From the NCBI RefSeq assembly GCF_900094735.1, contig NZ_FMBM01000001.1, positions 1,178,001-1,242,000 of the forward strand: a DNA stretch of 64,000 nucleotides, given 5' to 3'. The DNA comes from Saliniramus fredricksonii (GTDB lineage Bacteria > Pseudomonadota > Alphaproteobacteria > Rhizobiales > Beijerinckiaceae). This document shows, one piece after another, positions 40,705-50,666 of the stretch. Position 1 is the stretch's first letter. Every line of letters starts with the position of its first letter. The position numbers were made by a program, and so were the translations under genes. The notes beneath the pieces are model-generated. The model was not told the origin of the DNA. It was given only the letters and a program-made list of their open reading frames with translations, and searched no databases.

Positions 40705-42000
40705 ATGGTGGATATCGCCACGCGCGTCTATAATCACAACTGGAAGATCGATCCGATCGTGCGTTCGGTGCTCGATACGGATTTCTACAAACTCCTGATG
40801 GCGCAGACGATCTTCCGGCGCTATCGCGACGTCGCGGTCACTTTCGGCATCACCAACCGGACCTCCTCTGTGCGTCTGGCCGAACTCATCGACGAGGGCG
40901 AGTTGCGCGAGCAGCTCGACCATGTGCGCACGCTGCGGCTCTCGCGCGGCGAATCGACCTGGCTGCGCGGTAATACCTTCTACGGCAAGCGGCAGATGTT
41001 CTCGCCGGAATTCATCATCTGGCTCGAGGAATTCCGTTTCCCGGAATACAATCTCGAAAAGCATGACGGGCAGTATGTCCTGACCTTCGAGGGGCCGTGG
41101 ATCGAGACGACCATGTGGGAGATCCCGGCGCTCGCCATCCTCAACGAATTGCGCTCGCGCAACGTCACCCGGACCATGGGCAAGTTCGAGTTGCAGGTGC
41201 TCTATGCCCGCGCCATGGCGCGCGTCTGGGAGAAGGTGCAGGCATTGAAGGCGCTGCCGGGGGTTTCGATCGCCGATTTTGGCACACGCCGCCGCCACAG
41301 CTTCATGTGGCAGGACTGGTGCGTGCAGGCGATGATCGAAGGCCTGGGTGATTCGTTTCTCGGCACCTCGAACTGCCTGATGGCCCTGCGCGCCGAGGTC
41401 GAGGCGGTGGGCACCAATGCGCATGAACTGCCGATGGTCTACACCGCCCTCGTCGCCGATGACGAGGCGGCGATGAAGCGCGCCCCCTATGCGGTGCTGG
41501 CCGACTGGCAGCAGGATTACGACGGCAATCTGCGCGTCATCCTGCCCGATACCTACGGCACCACCAATTTCCTCGCCGACGCGCCGGACTGGGTCTCGCA
41601 ATGGACCGGCATCCGCGTCGATTCGAAGGAGCCGATCGTCGGCGGCGAGGAGGCGATCCGCTGGTGGCGCGCGCGCGGGCAGGATCCGAAGCAAAAGCTC
41701 GCCATTTTTTCCGACGGGCTCGATGTCGAGAGCATCCGGCGCATCTACGGCCATTTCCACGGGCGCATGCGCCTCGGCTTCGGCTGGGGCACGCTGCTGA
41801 CCAACGATTTCCGCGGTTTCGTCAAGGGTGAGGAACTCGATCCGATCTCCGTGGTGTGCAAGGTCGTCGCCGTGAACGGACGCCCGGCGGTGAAGCTCTC
41901 CGACAATCCGACCAAGGCGGTGGGGCCTCCGGAGGAGGTCGAACGCTACCGGCGCGTCTTCGGCATCGAGGAGCAGGCGGCGCAGCCGGTTCTGGTGTGA
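40705..42000 (+). CDS. pncB: Nicotinate phosphoribosyltransferase
   Basis: A 431-aa enzyme of NAD salvage joining nicotinate and PRPP. Seen: [19 protein letters not shown] near the N-terminus, the VTFGITNRT segment, FGTRRRHSF with the conserved histidine, and GTSNCLMAL and [18 protein letters not shown] in the PRPP/phosphate-binding half. The start at 40705 lies behind a GGGGAG; the frame extends upstream without a better site. A 350-base AT-rich gap follows. Confidence 0.95.
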   Translation: MVDIATRVYNHNWKIDPIVRSVLDTDFYKLLMAQTIFRRYRDVAVTFGITNRTSSVRLAELIDEGELREQLDHVRTLRLSRGESTWLRGNTFYGKRQMFSPEFIIWLEEFRFPEYNLEKHDGQYVLTFEGPWIETTMWEIPALAILNELRSRNVTRTMGKFELQVLYARAMARVWEKVQALKALPGVSIADFGTRRRHSFMWQDWCVQAMIEGLGDSFLGTSNCLMALRAEVEAVGTNAHELPMVYTALVADDEAAMKRAPYAVLADWQQDYDGNLRVILPDTYGTTNFLADAPDWVSQWTGIRVDSKEPIVGGEEAIRWWRARGQDPKQKLAIFSDGLDVESIRRIYGHFHGRMRLGFGWGTLLTNDFRGFVKGEELDPISVVCKVVAVNGRPAVKLSDNPTKAVGPPEEVERYRRVFGIEEQAAQPVLV

Positions 42001-42355
42001 AGCGGCGCCGAGGTTGGCCCGCCCGCGAGATGGCGGTTAAATATGTGCGATAAATTGCACAAGCGCTTTGCGTGAGTGCTGATCCGCACGAAGCCGACAC
42101 GGCGTCAGGCGCGCTTCTGCGGAAGGCGCGTGGTTCGGTCTCCCCGAAAAAGTCTTTGGTCTCAGGCGCTTGTTGGTTTTTTGGGATCGTGGGGTATCCG
42201 GGGCGCAACAGAGCAATGCGGGGGGCGTCGGGTCTGCAAATTATTATATAAAATAATATTATACATAATAATTTTGATTGATTTAGATAATGCGTCAGCC
42301 TAAAATGAATGATTATTTCGATTTTTTCGTGCCAATTTTTCATCGGAGATTACGC
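42001..42355. other. AT-rich leader before the 1210-aa protein gene
   Basis: The first 200 bases are of ordinary GC content. From about 42235 to 42330 the sequence is almost purely A/T, including long TTATTATATAAAATAA-like runs, and then gives way to the CGGAGA ribosome site of the next gene. Several TATAAT-like hexamers lie here but no single promoter stands out. The composition resembles the silenced or acquired leaders of horizontally gained genes. Confidence 0.5.
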
Positions 42356-45300
42356 ATGTCAGAAGGCATTTCCGGCTCCCGCCCGTTTGGCGAACGCTAT
42401 CGCGACGCTACCGGCCAACAGGGTGACGCACAATTTCCACTCAGCGCGCCGACGGGACCGATGTTCCGTTCCCGGGACCCCGAGAACGAGAGCCCCCGAT
42501 ACGAGCACCATCGACGCTTCAGCCCGTCTCAGCTGCAGCATCTGGAGCAGATGGGAATCCCCAATGACGGCGTCTCCACCGTCTATTTTTCACACGGCGA
42601 GCAAGGCGCTCGAGAAGCTTATCAGTTTGCCCGCTACATCAGCGGGGGGCCCAACGGTGCGCCGGCGATTCTCGCAAATGTCCGGGACACCGGAAATCCC
42701 GAATTCCAAGGAGAGTTGGACAGATTGAGGCGCGAAGGCGCTGCCACCGACGCGCTGACCGCCGGCCTTTCGATCGGGGCGGGCGGCGCTGCCGCCAGTC
42801 GAACAGGCAGTCTTCAGGTCGTATCCGCGAGGCGCTCCGATGGTGGAGGCCACACGCAAGGAAACTCTGGCCCAAATGGCGGCGGATGGAGTTCCGGGCC
42901 CGGTCGGCCCGGTGGCGGCGGCGCACCGCGCGGACCGCATGGCGGGGGCGGGACCATGACCGCGACGATGCCTGAAACGCTGCGTGGCGCCGGCGCTCCG
43001 CGCGCCCCGGCGGCAAACGTGATCACACCGACGGGTGGCCAGCTCGGAAACACTGCCGGCCCGCAGGCCTCGTTGGTCCAAACGCAGCTCTCCCCGTTCA
43101 CGAATGCCGCCGCGCAGTTCGCGCTGGGGGATCAGCCCCAAAGGCAGGCAGAAACGCAGAATCCCGGCCTGATCCCCGACGGGCTCGGGCCGCAAGTCGC
43201 CACCGGTATCGGTGCGGGCCGCAGGGAAGTGCAGGATACGACGGGCGCGGGGCTCGGCGCGGCTGCGCAGGAACAGCTCAATTCGGGCAGGTCGGGTCAG
43301 GGGCCTGCGCAAGGTCGAGAAGGTTTCGGTCTCGCGGATATGGAGGGCGCCCCGCAGGATCCGGTGCATGGCCCTGATGCCGTTGCACGGAACGAGGCAG
43401 AAACTGAGCGAAGGCTGGCGGAGTCGGACGCAGCATTCCGGGCGAACCGTGCAGTTGGACAAGCCGTGAATGCTGAACGCTCTGACGAAGTTACCCAAAG
43501 ACTGAATAATATCAACGCCGGCGGCCGATCGCAGGAGCACGACTTCGTGCGCGCTGGCCGTGTCGTCGACGCGCTGCCCCAAACACTGGGCCCCGAGGGT
43601 TTCGCGGCATACGAAGAGATCATGTCCGATCCGATCTGGCGCAGCGCGCTGGAACGTGAGGCCCATAATCCGCGCTTTCTTGATTTCGTCCATGCCATCA
43701 TCAAGGGCGATATAGAGCCGCGCGTGGCGACCAACCGCCTGAGAAACGACGATCCGGACACGGTCGGCGCGCCGCCGATCACCGGGCTGAGTCGCGGACG
43801 CGATTGGGATATCCCGGATGTCGAGCGCCTGCTGCGTCCCAACGAGCAGGATGCCTTCCGGCGCTATGCCGAGGCATTCCCGGATGTCGCGCAGATCGTC
43901 TTCGAGGCCGGCTACGATGCCGGCGCCGGCCAGATGCGCGATGCGATCCGTGCCCTCCTCAACGGCGCCTACGGCCAGGACGTGGCCGCATCGCTGCGTT
44001 CAGGCGGTCTCGCCGGCGGACGCGGCGGGCCGCCCTTCAACACCAGTCCGTATCCGGGCACCGGTGGGGAATTCCCGGAACCGGAGAACACGCCGGATAC
44101 GCAGCAGGCCGGTCGCGCGGAGGAACGGCGGCGGATTATCGTGCCGGGTGCGGCGAACGACCAGAAAATTCATCTGCCCTATGCGACCGGTGAAACTGAC
44201 GACACTGCTCAATCGGCACCGTCCATCATCAGAACGGACCAGCCTGTCGTGGCGGGCCCTGATGAGCCGCAGATCTGGACACCCGGTAGTGCGCAGCCAC
44301 CGATCAGGACTGAGGAGGATCTCCAAGACCTCGCCAGACAGAGCCGGCAATATCGCGAGGAGACTGGTCGCCCAGTCGGCAATGTGATTACGGCGCTGCT
44401 AAATAGAAATTGTGGTCAACTTCCAGATACGATCTGCGATATCCATTCTCACGAAGGACCTGTTGCCCCGGGCTTGGAGGAGCTTCAGAACGGCAGAGTG
44501 GGCTATGGTCCGGGATTTGGTTCATATGACCCGCGATTCATGGGCGTGCGTCCTCCGGGTCTGACCGACGAGCAATGGATGGATATGACCGTTGCTCGGC
44601 TGATCGCCCAGACCGAATCGATGGGCGGTGGGCAGACGGTATTTTTCCCCGTTGCACCTCGCTTCAGAGAGCGGCCTGAAGGCTCAGATGGCAAACGGCC
44701 AGACGGCACACCAGATATGGACTATTATCTGTCGCGAGAATTCATCGATGGGAATCCAAGCGCGCAGACGATCCTCGGTGTCCTGCAGGTCAACTGGGCC
44801 GAGGGTACGGTATCGACAAACCAGATGATTAATGATCGATACGGGCATCCTGCGGTGATGCCGATACAAGGCCTTCCCATCCGCGATTTAGAAGAACTGA
44901 TCGGTCGTTCGATTCCTCGGGGTATAGAGACCATCGAATTCGTGAGCGCGCCGGCGGGCTGTCAGTTGCATTTCAGCGGAACGGAAGTTGATGAAGGCCT
45001 GGCCGATAATCTAGCGGCACTTATCCGCCACGAGAACGAAACCCTTGGTACAAACATTATCGCAGAACATCATGTTCTTGGATTGAGTGCAGGGAATCCG
45101 CGTGAGGACGGGAGTCATCGCAACATCTATCTCTCATTGGAGGAGCTAACCAAGGCAGAGAAGAGATTTGGCCTTAAGCCCGGGACTCTGAAAGCGCTCT
45201 GGGGCGAGACCAATCTTTCCAAAGAGATCGTGCATTCGCTCGGCGGCCAAACGCCGCTCGTCTATAATACCCCGGAAGAAAAAGCCAATCTGACACGCTG

Positions 45301-45988
45301 GGCGCAGGCCATGGGCGAAACCGGGATGCCCGTCATCATTCATTGTGACAGCGGCACCGCTGCAGAAACCGATCGCCTAAATACGACCGGTAGCCTCTCT
45401 GCACTTCGTTTGCCGTCCAATAACGCCAATATCGAATCCCTTATGGAATTCGCCAACAGTGCCCCCGACACGACGATTGTCTGGGCCCATGGCGGTGGGC
45501 TCGGCTTTACCGTGCAGATGCCGCCGGATCACCTGGACCAACTGCGCAAGGTTCTCGAAAATGCTCCGAACGTCGTTATTGATATGTCCTGGGATGCGAT
45601 TCATCCCTATATCGCGGAAGACCCGGCTGGCTGGGCGCGATTGATTGCGGATCACCCGACCCGCTTCATGTTCGGAAGCGACACGATCGCGACCACGCAG
45701 AACCCGGCTCCGAACAGCCGCCTGAATGTCGCTGAAAGTTTGCGACGTACGGGTTTGCTCGACGAGCTGGACCGGATTGATCCGGATCTCAAGGAGGCGC
45801 TCTTCTCTGAGAACTTCAACACGCACATCACTCCCGGACTTGAGCGGGCGACACAGTTCCGCCTGCACCCCGAGAACGCCGAATGGCTGGAAAACGGAGC
45901 CGAAGGGCCGCCGCCTTTCATCTGGCAGCGCGGTGCGGACGGCGAGTACCTCGATCAAATGATCCGCAATCCGGCGCGTGGAGAGTAA
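42356..45988 (+). CDS. 1210-aa protein: low-complexity N-terminus, amidohydrolase-like C-terminus
   Basis: The largest gene in the window. Residues 1-650 are rich in Gly, Pro, Gln and charged residues, with a glycine-rich tract around 160-205 and no signal peptide or membrane helix; a modest helical block lies near 385-570. From about residue 670 there is an ordered domain with the ligands of a metal-dependent TIM-barrel hydrolase: His697-x-His699 (DIHSHEG), His996 (VIIHCDSG), His1045 (VWAHGGG) and Asp1109 (FMFGSDT), the order of the amidohydrolase superfamily. CGGAGA places the start at 42356. It stands alone behind an AT-rich leader and ends at a strong hairpin. The layout resembles secreted toxins or effectors with a catalytic tail, but no secretion genes or immunity gene are nearby. 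The biological role is unknown. Confidence 0.85.
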   Translation: MSEGISGSRPFGERYRDATGQQGDAQFPLSAPTGPMFRSRDPENESPRYEHHRRFSPSQLQHLEQMGIPNDGVSTVYFSHGEQGAREAYQFARYISGGPNGAPAILANVRDTGNPEFQGELDRLRREGAATDALTAGLSIGAGGAAASRTGSLQVVSARRSDGGGHTQGNSGPNGGGWSSGPGRPGGGGAPRGPHGGGGTMTATMPETLRGAGAPRAPAANVITPTGGQLGNTAGPQASLVQTQLSPFTNAAAQFALGDQPQRQAETQNPGLIPDGLGPQVATGIGAGRREVQDTTGAGLGAAAQEQLNSGRSGQGPAQGREGFGLADMEGAPQDPVHGPDAVARNEAETERRLAESDAAFRANRAVGQAVNAERSDEVTQRLNNINAGGRSQEHDFVRAGRVVDALPQTLGPEGFAAYEEIMSDPIWRSALEREAHNPRFLDFVHAIIKGDIEPRVATNRLRNDDPDTVGAPPITGLSRGRDWDIPDVERLLRPNEQDAFRRYAEAFPDVAQIVFEAGYDAGAGQMRDAIRALLNGAYGQDVAASLRSGGLAGGRGGPPFNTSPYPGTGGEFPEPENTPDTQQAGRAEERRRIIVPGAANDQKIHLPYATGETDDTAQSAPSIIRTDQPVVAGPDEPQIWTPGSAQPPIRTEEDLQDLARQSRQYREETGRPVGNVITALLNRNCGQLPDTICDIHSHEGPVAPGLEELQNGRVGYGPGFGSYDPRFMGVRPPGLTDEQWMDMTVARLIAQTESMGGGQTVFFPVAPRFRERPEGSDGKRPDGTPDMDYYLSREFIDGNPSAQTILGVLQVNWAEGTVSTNQMINDRYGHPAVMPIQGLPIRDLEELIGRSIPRGIETIEFVSAPAGCQLHFSGTEVDEGLADNLAALIRHENETLGTNIIAEHHVLGLSAGNPREDGSHRNIYLSLEELTKAEKRFGLKPGTLKALWGETNLSKEIVHSLGGQTPLVYNTPEEKANLTRWAQAMGETGMPVIIHCDSGTAAETDRLNTTGSLSALRLPSNNANIESLMEFANSAPDTTIVWAHGGGLGFTVQMPPDHLDQLRKVLENAPNVVIDMSWDAIHPYIAEDPAGWARLIADHPTRFMFGSDTIATTQNPAPNSRLNVAESLRRTGLLDELDRIDPDLKEALFSENFNTHITPGLERATQFRLHPENAEWLENGAEGPPPFIWQRGADGEYLDQMIRNPARGE

Positions 45989-46044
45989 GGCTTACTGCCA
46001 AAGCGTCCGCGCGACCGGTAATCGATCGGGCAATTCCCGGCCTG

Positions 46045-46070
46045 ACGCCGGCGGTACTCACCGCCGGCGT
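46045..46070 (+). terminator. Hairpin terminator after the 1210-aa gene
   Basis: A perfect 10-bp stem ACGCCGGCGG/CCGCCGGCGT with a 6-base loop, followed by TTCGCGTTCG. The T-run is weak but the stem is very stable, and its position 56 bases past the stop fits termination. Confidence 0.65.
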
Positions 46071-46198
46071 TTCGCGTTCGTCCCCAGCCTGCCCCTCACC
46101 CCGCAATCCGCCCAACCGGATCGCTTGTGAATTCACCTGCGCAGCGCGCGCGTTGCCGTTAGGCTGCCCGAAACGATCACGATCCGGGGGAGAATGCC

Positions 46199-47776
46199 AT
46201 GCTGCGCCGTCACGCATTGTCGGAAAACCTTTCGCGCAAAGCCCATATCCGCAAACCCGTGGCGCGCGGTGCGGGTGGCGTCGTGGCCGCGCATCATCGC
46301 GTCGCGGCGCAGGTCGGGATCGATATCCTGCGCAAGGGCGGCAATGCGGTCGATGCCGCTATCGCCACCGGTTTCGCCGCCGGCGTGGCCGAGCCCTGGA
46401 TGAGCGGCATCGGCGGCATCGGCGTGATGCTGGTGCGCGAGGCGCAAAGCGGGCGCATCACGGTGATCGATTTCGGTGCACGCTCGCCGCAGGGGCTCGA
46501 CCCGGCGGATTTCCCCGTGATTGGCGGTTCCGATTCCGATCTGTTCGGCTGGCCCATGGTCGAGGATAACCGCAACGTCGTCGGCGCGAAGGCGATCGCG
46601 GTGCCCGCCATGGTCGCGGGCCACGCGCTCGCGCATGAGCGTTTCGGCTCGATGCCGTGGGCGGATCTGGTGATGCCGGCGGCCGAGATCGCGCAGACGG
46701 GCGTCGAGATCGACTGGTACGGGTCCATGATCGTGACCACCGCCCTGGCGGATCTCCAAAACGATCCCGGTTGCGCGGAGCATTTCCTGCGTGGCGGTCT
46801 GCCCCTCATGCAGGGTCCGACGGCGGGCGCTGCGGCTGCGCGTCTGCCCTGGCCGGCACTGGCACGTAGCCTGCGCAACATCGCGCAGGAGGGCGCCTCG
46901 ACCTTCTATACCGGCAGCCTGGCGCGTGCGCTGATCGCCGATATCGCAGCGCGCGGCGGCTATCTGTCGCTCGATGATCTCGCGGCAGTGAAGGCGCAGG
47001 TTCGCGAACCGGCGACCTTGCGCTATCGCGATTACGATCTCGCCGTCGCCCCTGAGCTCAATGGCGGGCCGACCATGCTGGAGGCGCTCGCGGCGCTCGA
47101 GGCAGCGCATACGCCGTCGGGCAATGTCCCCGATGCGGCGATGTATGCTGCGATGGCTGATGCCCTGAAACAGGCCTGGGCGCGCCGGCTCGCGGAGATG
47201 GGCGATGGCACGCCGCACCCTTCCTCGACGACGAATTTCGCCGTGGCGGATGCGCAGGGCAATCTCGTCGTCTGCACCCAGACGCTGCTCTCGCTGTTCG
47301 GTTCACGGGTGATCTCGCCGGAGACCGGGATCCTGATGAATAACGGCATCAACTGGTTCGATCCGCGCCCTGAGGCGGTCAATGCGATCGGGCCGGGCAA
47401 GCGGGTTCTGGCGAATTACTGCCCGGCCATTGCCACGGGCGCGGATGACGTGATCGCGCTGGGCGGTGCGGGGGGGCGCAAGATCATTCCCGCGATGATG
47501 AACCTGCTCTGTTTCATGATCGATCACGGCATGTCGCTGGAAGACGCCATGCATCATCCGCGCATCGACGTGTCGGGTCCCGACAAGGTGGTCGCGGATG
47601 CGGCGCTGCCGCAGGCACTGCTGGAAGAACTCGCGGGGCAGCATGACGTGACACTGGCGGACCGGGTGCCCTATCCGATCAATTTCACCACCGCGAGCGC
47701 GGTGCGCCGGCGCGTCGGTGTCAACGAGGCTGGCGCCGAGCCGGTCCAGCCGACGGCGGAGGCGCTGGCGGTGTAG
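46199..47776 (+). CDS. ggt: Gamma-glutamyltransferase family protein
   Basis: A 525-aa Ntn-hydrolase. Seen: GGNAVDAAIATGFAAGVAEPWMSGIGG in the large subunit; the autocleavage and nucleophile site at Thr344 within PSSTTNFAVADAQGN; and GGAGGRKIIPAMMN in the small subunit. It has no signal peptide, unlike periplasmic GGTs, and is slightly short, so it may act in the cytoplasm on a gamma-glutamyl or cephalosporin-like amide. The residue after the Thr pair is Asn rather than the usual His, a possible sign of different specificity. Confidence 0.88.
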   Translation: MLRRHALSENLSRKAHIRKPVARGAGGVVAAHHRVAAQVGIDILRKGGNAVDAAIATGFAAGVAEPWMSGIGGIGVMLVREAQSGRITVIDFGARSPQGLDPADFPVIGGSDSDLFGWPMVEDNRNVVGAKAIAVPAMVAGHALAHERFGSMPWADLVMPAAEIAQTGVEIDWYGSMIVTTALADLQNDPGCAEHFLRGGLPLMQGPTAGAAAARLPWPALARSLRNIAQEGASTFYTGSLARALIADIAARGGYLSLDDLAAVKAQVREPATLRYRDYDLAVAPELNGGPTMLEALAALEAAHTPSGNVPDAAMYAAMADALKQAWARRLAEMGDGTPHPSSTTNFAVADAQGNLVVCTQTLLSLFGSRVISPETGILMNNGINWFDPRPEAVNAIGPGKRVLANYCPAIATGADDVIALGGAGGRKIIPAMMNLLCFMIDHGMSLEDAMHHPRIDVSGPDKVVADAALPQALLEELAGQHDVTLADRVPYPINFTTASAVRRRVGVNEAGAEPVQPTAEALAV

Positions 47777-48096
47777 CCGCCCGATCGTGATCCGCAGACA
47801 TGCGACGAAGGCGGTGATGCCGCAAGCGCATGCGGGAATGATGTGGTATCACGTTCCCGATTTCCGATGTTTTCCGCTCCGTTCCGTTACCCGTCTGGCG
47901 CCGGTTCACGCGCAAAATCTGTGCAAAATCCGGGAATTCGCGCGCGAATACGTCGTTTCCAATCTGGTATGCTTGACCGCGCCCGGTGCATTAATACATA
48001 TGAATACAGTTTGGAGTCACAATACGGAGCGGGTCATATCAAGCTGGGCTGTTTGGTTCAGGGAACCCGGTAACGTCTCAGCATAACGGATCGACA
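47777..48096. promoter_or_regulatory. glgP upstream region with candidate sigma-70 promoter
   Basis: A 320-base gap. At 47973-47978 TTGACC is followed after 16 bases by TACATA (47995-48000), a plausible sigma-70 promoter giving a leader of about 90 bases before the glgP GTG. I see no gene or riboswitch-like structure. Confidence 0.4.
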
Positions 48097-50601
48097 GTGT
48101 ACGAAAATCAGGAACAGAAGCTTCGCAGTGTCGAGGCAGGGGCAGAAGCGGGGGCGGATGCGCGCGAGGGCATGCGGGCCCGTCTGCGTGCGGCCATTAC
48201 CGATAAACTCGTCTATGCCGTGGGCAAGGATACGGCTCATGCCAGCATGCATGACTGGTATCTCGCGACTGCTCTGGCCGTGCGCGACCGGATTGTCGAC
48301 CGCTGGATGGAATCGACCCGTGAGACCTACCGGCAGGAGGGGAAGCGGGTCTGTTATCTCTCCCTCGAATTCCTGATCGGGCGCAATTTTCGCGATTCTG
48401 TGAGCAATCTCGGCCTGATGGAGCCGCTCGTCGAGGCGTTGAACGATCTGGGCGTGGATCCCGATCTGTTGCGTGAGCAGGAGGCCGATGCGGCGCTCGG
48501 CAATGGCGGTCTGGGGCGGCTGGCCGCCTGTTTCATGGAGAGTCTCGCGAGCCTGTCCCTGCCCGCCATTGGCTACGGGATCCGCTATGATTACGGGCTG
48601 TTCCGGCAGGTCATTGTCGACGGCGCACAGCATGAAGTGCCCGAGGACTGGCTCAATGTCGGCAATCCATGGGAGTTCGAGCGTCCGGAAGCGACCTACA
48701 GGATCGGCTTCGGCGGCACGACGCGCGACGAGACCGATGCAGACGGGCGCATGCGTCGCGTCTGGCAGCCGGCGGAAACCGTGATCGCCAAGGCCTACGA
48801 CACGCCGGTCGTGGGCTGGCGCGGGGCGCATGTGAACACCTTGCGGCTGTGGTCGGCGCGCGCGTCCGAGCCGCTCATGCTCGATGCGTTCAATCATGGC
48901 GATTACGTCGGCGCCATGGCGCACAGGGCGCGGGCCGAGGCAATCTCGCGGGTGCTCTATCCCAGCGATGCGACGCCGGCAGGCTACGAATTGCGGCTGC
49001 GGCAGGAATATTTCTTCACCGCCGCGTCGCTTCAGGACCTGGTGCGCCGGCATCTCAGCCGCTTCCCGGGCCTCGGCAATCTGGCCGATCATGTCGCGAT
49101 CCAGCTCAATGACACGCATCCCGCCATCGCGGTGGCGGAGTTGATGCGCATTCTGGTGGACGAGAAGGGGCTGGCCTGGGAACGGGCCTGGGAGATCACC
49201 CGCGAGACGCTGTCCTATACCAACCACACGCTCCTGCCGGAAGCGCTCGAAACCTGGGCCGTGCCGCTGATGGAGCGGCTCCTGCCGCGTCATATGGAGA
49301 TCATCTACCGGATCAACTGGCTGCATCTCGAGGCGGTGGCGGCGCTGCCGGGTGCTGATGACCGGCTCGGCAGGGCGCTGTCGATCATCGACGAGGAGAA
49401 CGGCAAGCGCGTGCGCATGGGGCATCTCGCCTTTGTCGGGTCACGCAAGGTCAATGGTGTTTCGGCGTTGCATACCGATCTGATGCGCGAGACCGTCTTT
49501 GCCGATCTTCATCGCATGTTCCCCGACCGCATCACCAATAAAACCAACGGCGTCACCTTCCGGCGCTGGCTGCAGCAGATCAATCCGCGCCTCACCCGTC
49601 TCATCATCGAGACCATCGGGCCGCGCATGCGCGATCACCCGCAGGCCCTGCGTGACCTGGAGGGGCATGCCGATGATCCGGCATTCCAGCGCGCCTTCGC
49701 CGATCAGCGCCTCGCGGCCAAGCAGGATCTCGCCAGGTTGATCCGGGTCCGCACCGGCGTCAGCGTCGATCCGACGGCGATGTTCGACGTGCAGATCAAG
49801 CGCATTCACGAATACAAGCGCCAGCTTCTCAACCTGCTCGAGGCGGTGGCGCTCTACAACGCCATCAAGGCCGATCCCGGTGCCGGCTGGGTGCCACGGG
49901 TCAAGATCTTCGCGGGCAAGGCGGCGGCGAGTTACGCGCAGGCGAAGCAGATCATCCGCCTCGCGCATGATCTGGGTGCGGTGATCAACAATGATCCCGA
50001 GATCGGGGACAAGCTGAAACTCGTCTTCCTGCCGAATTACAATGTGAGCCTTGCGGAGGTGATCATCCCCGCGGCCGATCTCTCGGAGCAGATTTCCACG
50101 GCCGGGATGGAGGCCTCGGGCACAGGCAACATGAAGCTCGCCCTCAATGGTGCGCTCACCATCGGCACGCTCGATGGCGCCAATGTCGAGATGCGCGCCC
50201 ATGTCGGCCCTGAGAACATCACGATCTTCGGCCATGACGCTCAGGAAGTCGCGGCCCTGCGCGATGCGGGTTATTGCGAAGCTTCCACGCTGGACCGTTC
50301 AACGCGGCTTGCGCGCGCGCTCTACGAGATCGAGACCGGGCTGTTCTCGCCGGATGAGCCGCGCCGCTATTCATCCCTGACCGAGGCCGTCGCCTGGCGC
50401 GACCGCTACATGATCGCCGCCGATTTCGACGCCTATTGGCAGGCACAGCGCGATCTGGACGCACTCTGGGGGCGCCCGGACGAATGGTGGCGCAAGGCGA
50501 TCCTGAACACGGCCCGAATGGGCTGGTTCTCCTCTGATCGCACCATCGGCGAATATGCGCAGGATATCTGGCGCGTGCGCCCGCTGGTTCACAGCGCCTG
50601 A
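48097..50601 (+). CDS. glgP: Glycogen/starch phosphorylase
   Basis: An 834-aa PLP enzyme releasing glucose-1-phosphate from alpha-1,4-glucans. Seen: SLEFLIGRNFRDSVSNLG near the N-terminus, GNGGLGRLAACFMESLA, QLNDTHPAIAVAELMRIL, TNKTNGVTFRRWL, and the PLP-lysine site EASGTGNMKLALNGALTIG with Lys680. The start is GTG, with a weak ACGGA about six bases upstream. No other glycogen genes are adjacent. Confidence 0.96.
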   Translation: MYENQEQKLRSVEAGAEAGADAREGMRARLRAAITDKLVYAVGKDTAHASMHDWYLATALAVRDRIVDRWMESTRETYRQEGKRVCYLSLEFLIGRNFRDSVSNLGLMEPLVEALNDLGVDPDLLREQEADAALGNGGLGRLAACFMESLASLSLPAIGYGIRYDYGLFRQVIVDGAQHEVPEDWLNVGNPWEFERPEATYRIGFGGTTRDETDADGRMRRVWQPAETVIAKAYDTPVVGWRGAHVNTLRLWSARASEPLMLDAFNHGDYVGAMAHRARAEAISRVLYPSDATPAGYELRLRQEYFFTAASLQDLVRRHLSRFPGLGNLADHVAIQLNDTHPAIAVAELMRILVDEKGLAWERAWEITRETLSYTNHTLLPEALETWAVPLMERLLPRHMEIIYRINWLHLEAVAALPGADDRLGRALSIIDEENGKRVRMGHLAFVGSRKVNGVSALHTDLMRETVFADLHRMFPDRITNKTNGVTFRRWLQQINPRLTRLIIETIGPRMRDHPQALRDLEGHADDPAFQRAFADQRLAAKQDLARLIRVRTGVSVDPTAMFDVQIKRIHEYKRQLLNLLEAVALYNAIKADPGAGWVPRVKIFAGKAAASYAQAKQIIRLAHDLGAVINNDPEIGDKLKLVFLPNYNVSLAEVIIPAADLSEQISTAGMEASGTGNMKLALNGALTIGTLDGANVEMRAHVGPENITIFGHDAQEVAALRDAGYCEASTLDRSTRLARALYEIETGLFSPDEPRRYSSLTEAVAWRDRYMIAADFDAYWQAQRDLDALWGRPDEWWRKAILNTARMGWFSSDRTIGEYAQDIWRVRPLVHSA

Positions 50602-50646
50602 GGCGGGTCATGTGAGAGGACGCCGCGATGAGTGGCGGGGTGATGC

Positions 50647-50666
50647 GCAGTCGGAATCCCGACTGC
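50647..50666. terminator. Hairpin between convergent glgP and TPR gene
   Basis: A perfect 8-bp stem GCAGTCGG/CCGACTGC with an AATC loop between two converging genes, touching the stop codon of the TPR gene. It lacks a T-run on either side, so it is only a possible terminator. Confidence 0.4.

Noticed and set aside
42356-45988. Autotransporter or RTX toxin
   Set aside because: There is no signal peptide, beta-barrel, or calcium nonapeptide repeats; the glycine tract is simple low complexity.
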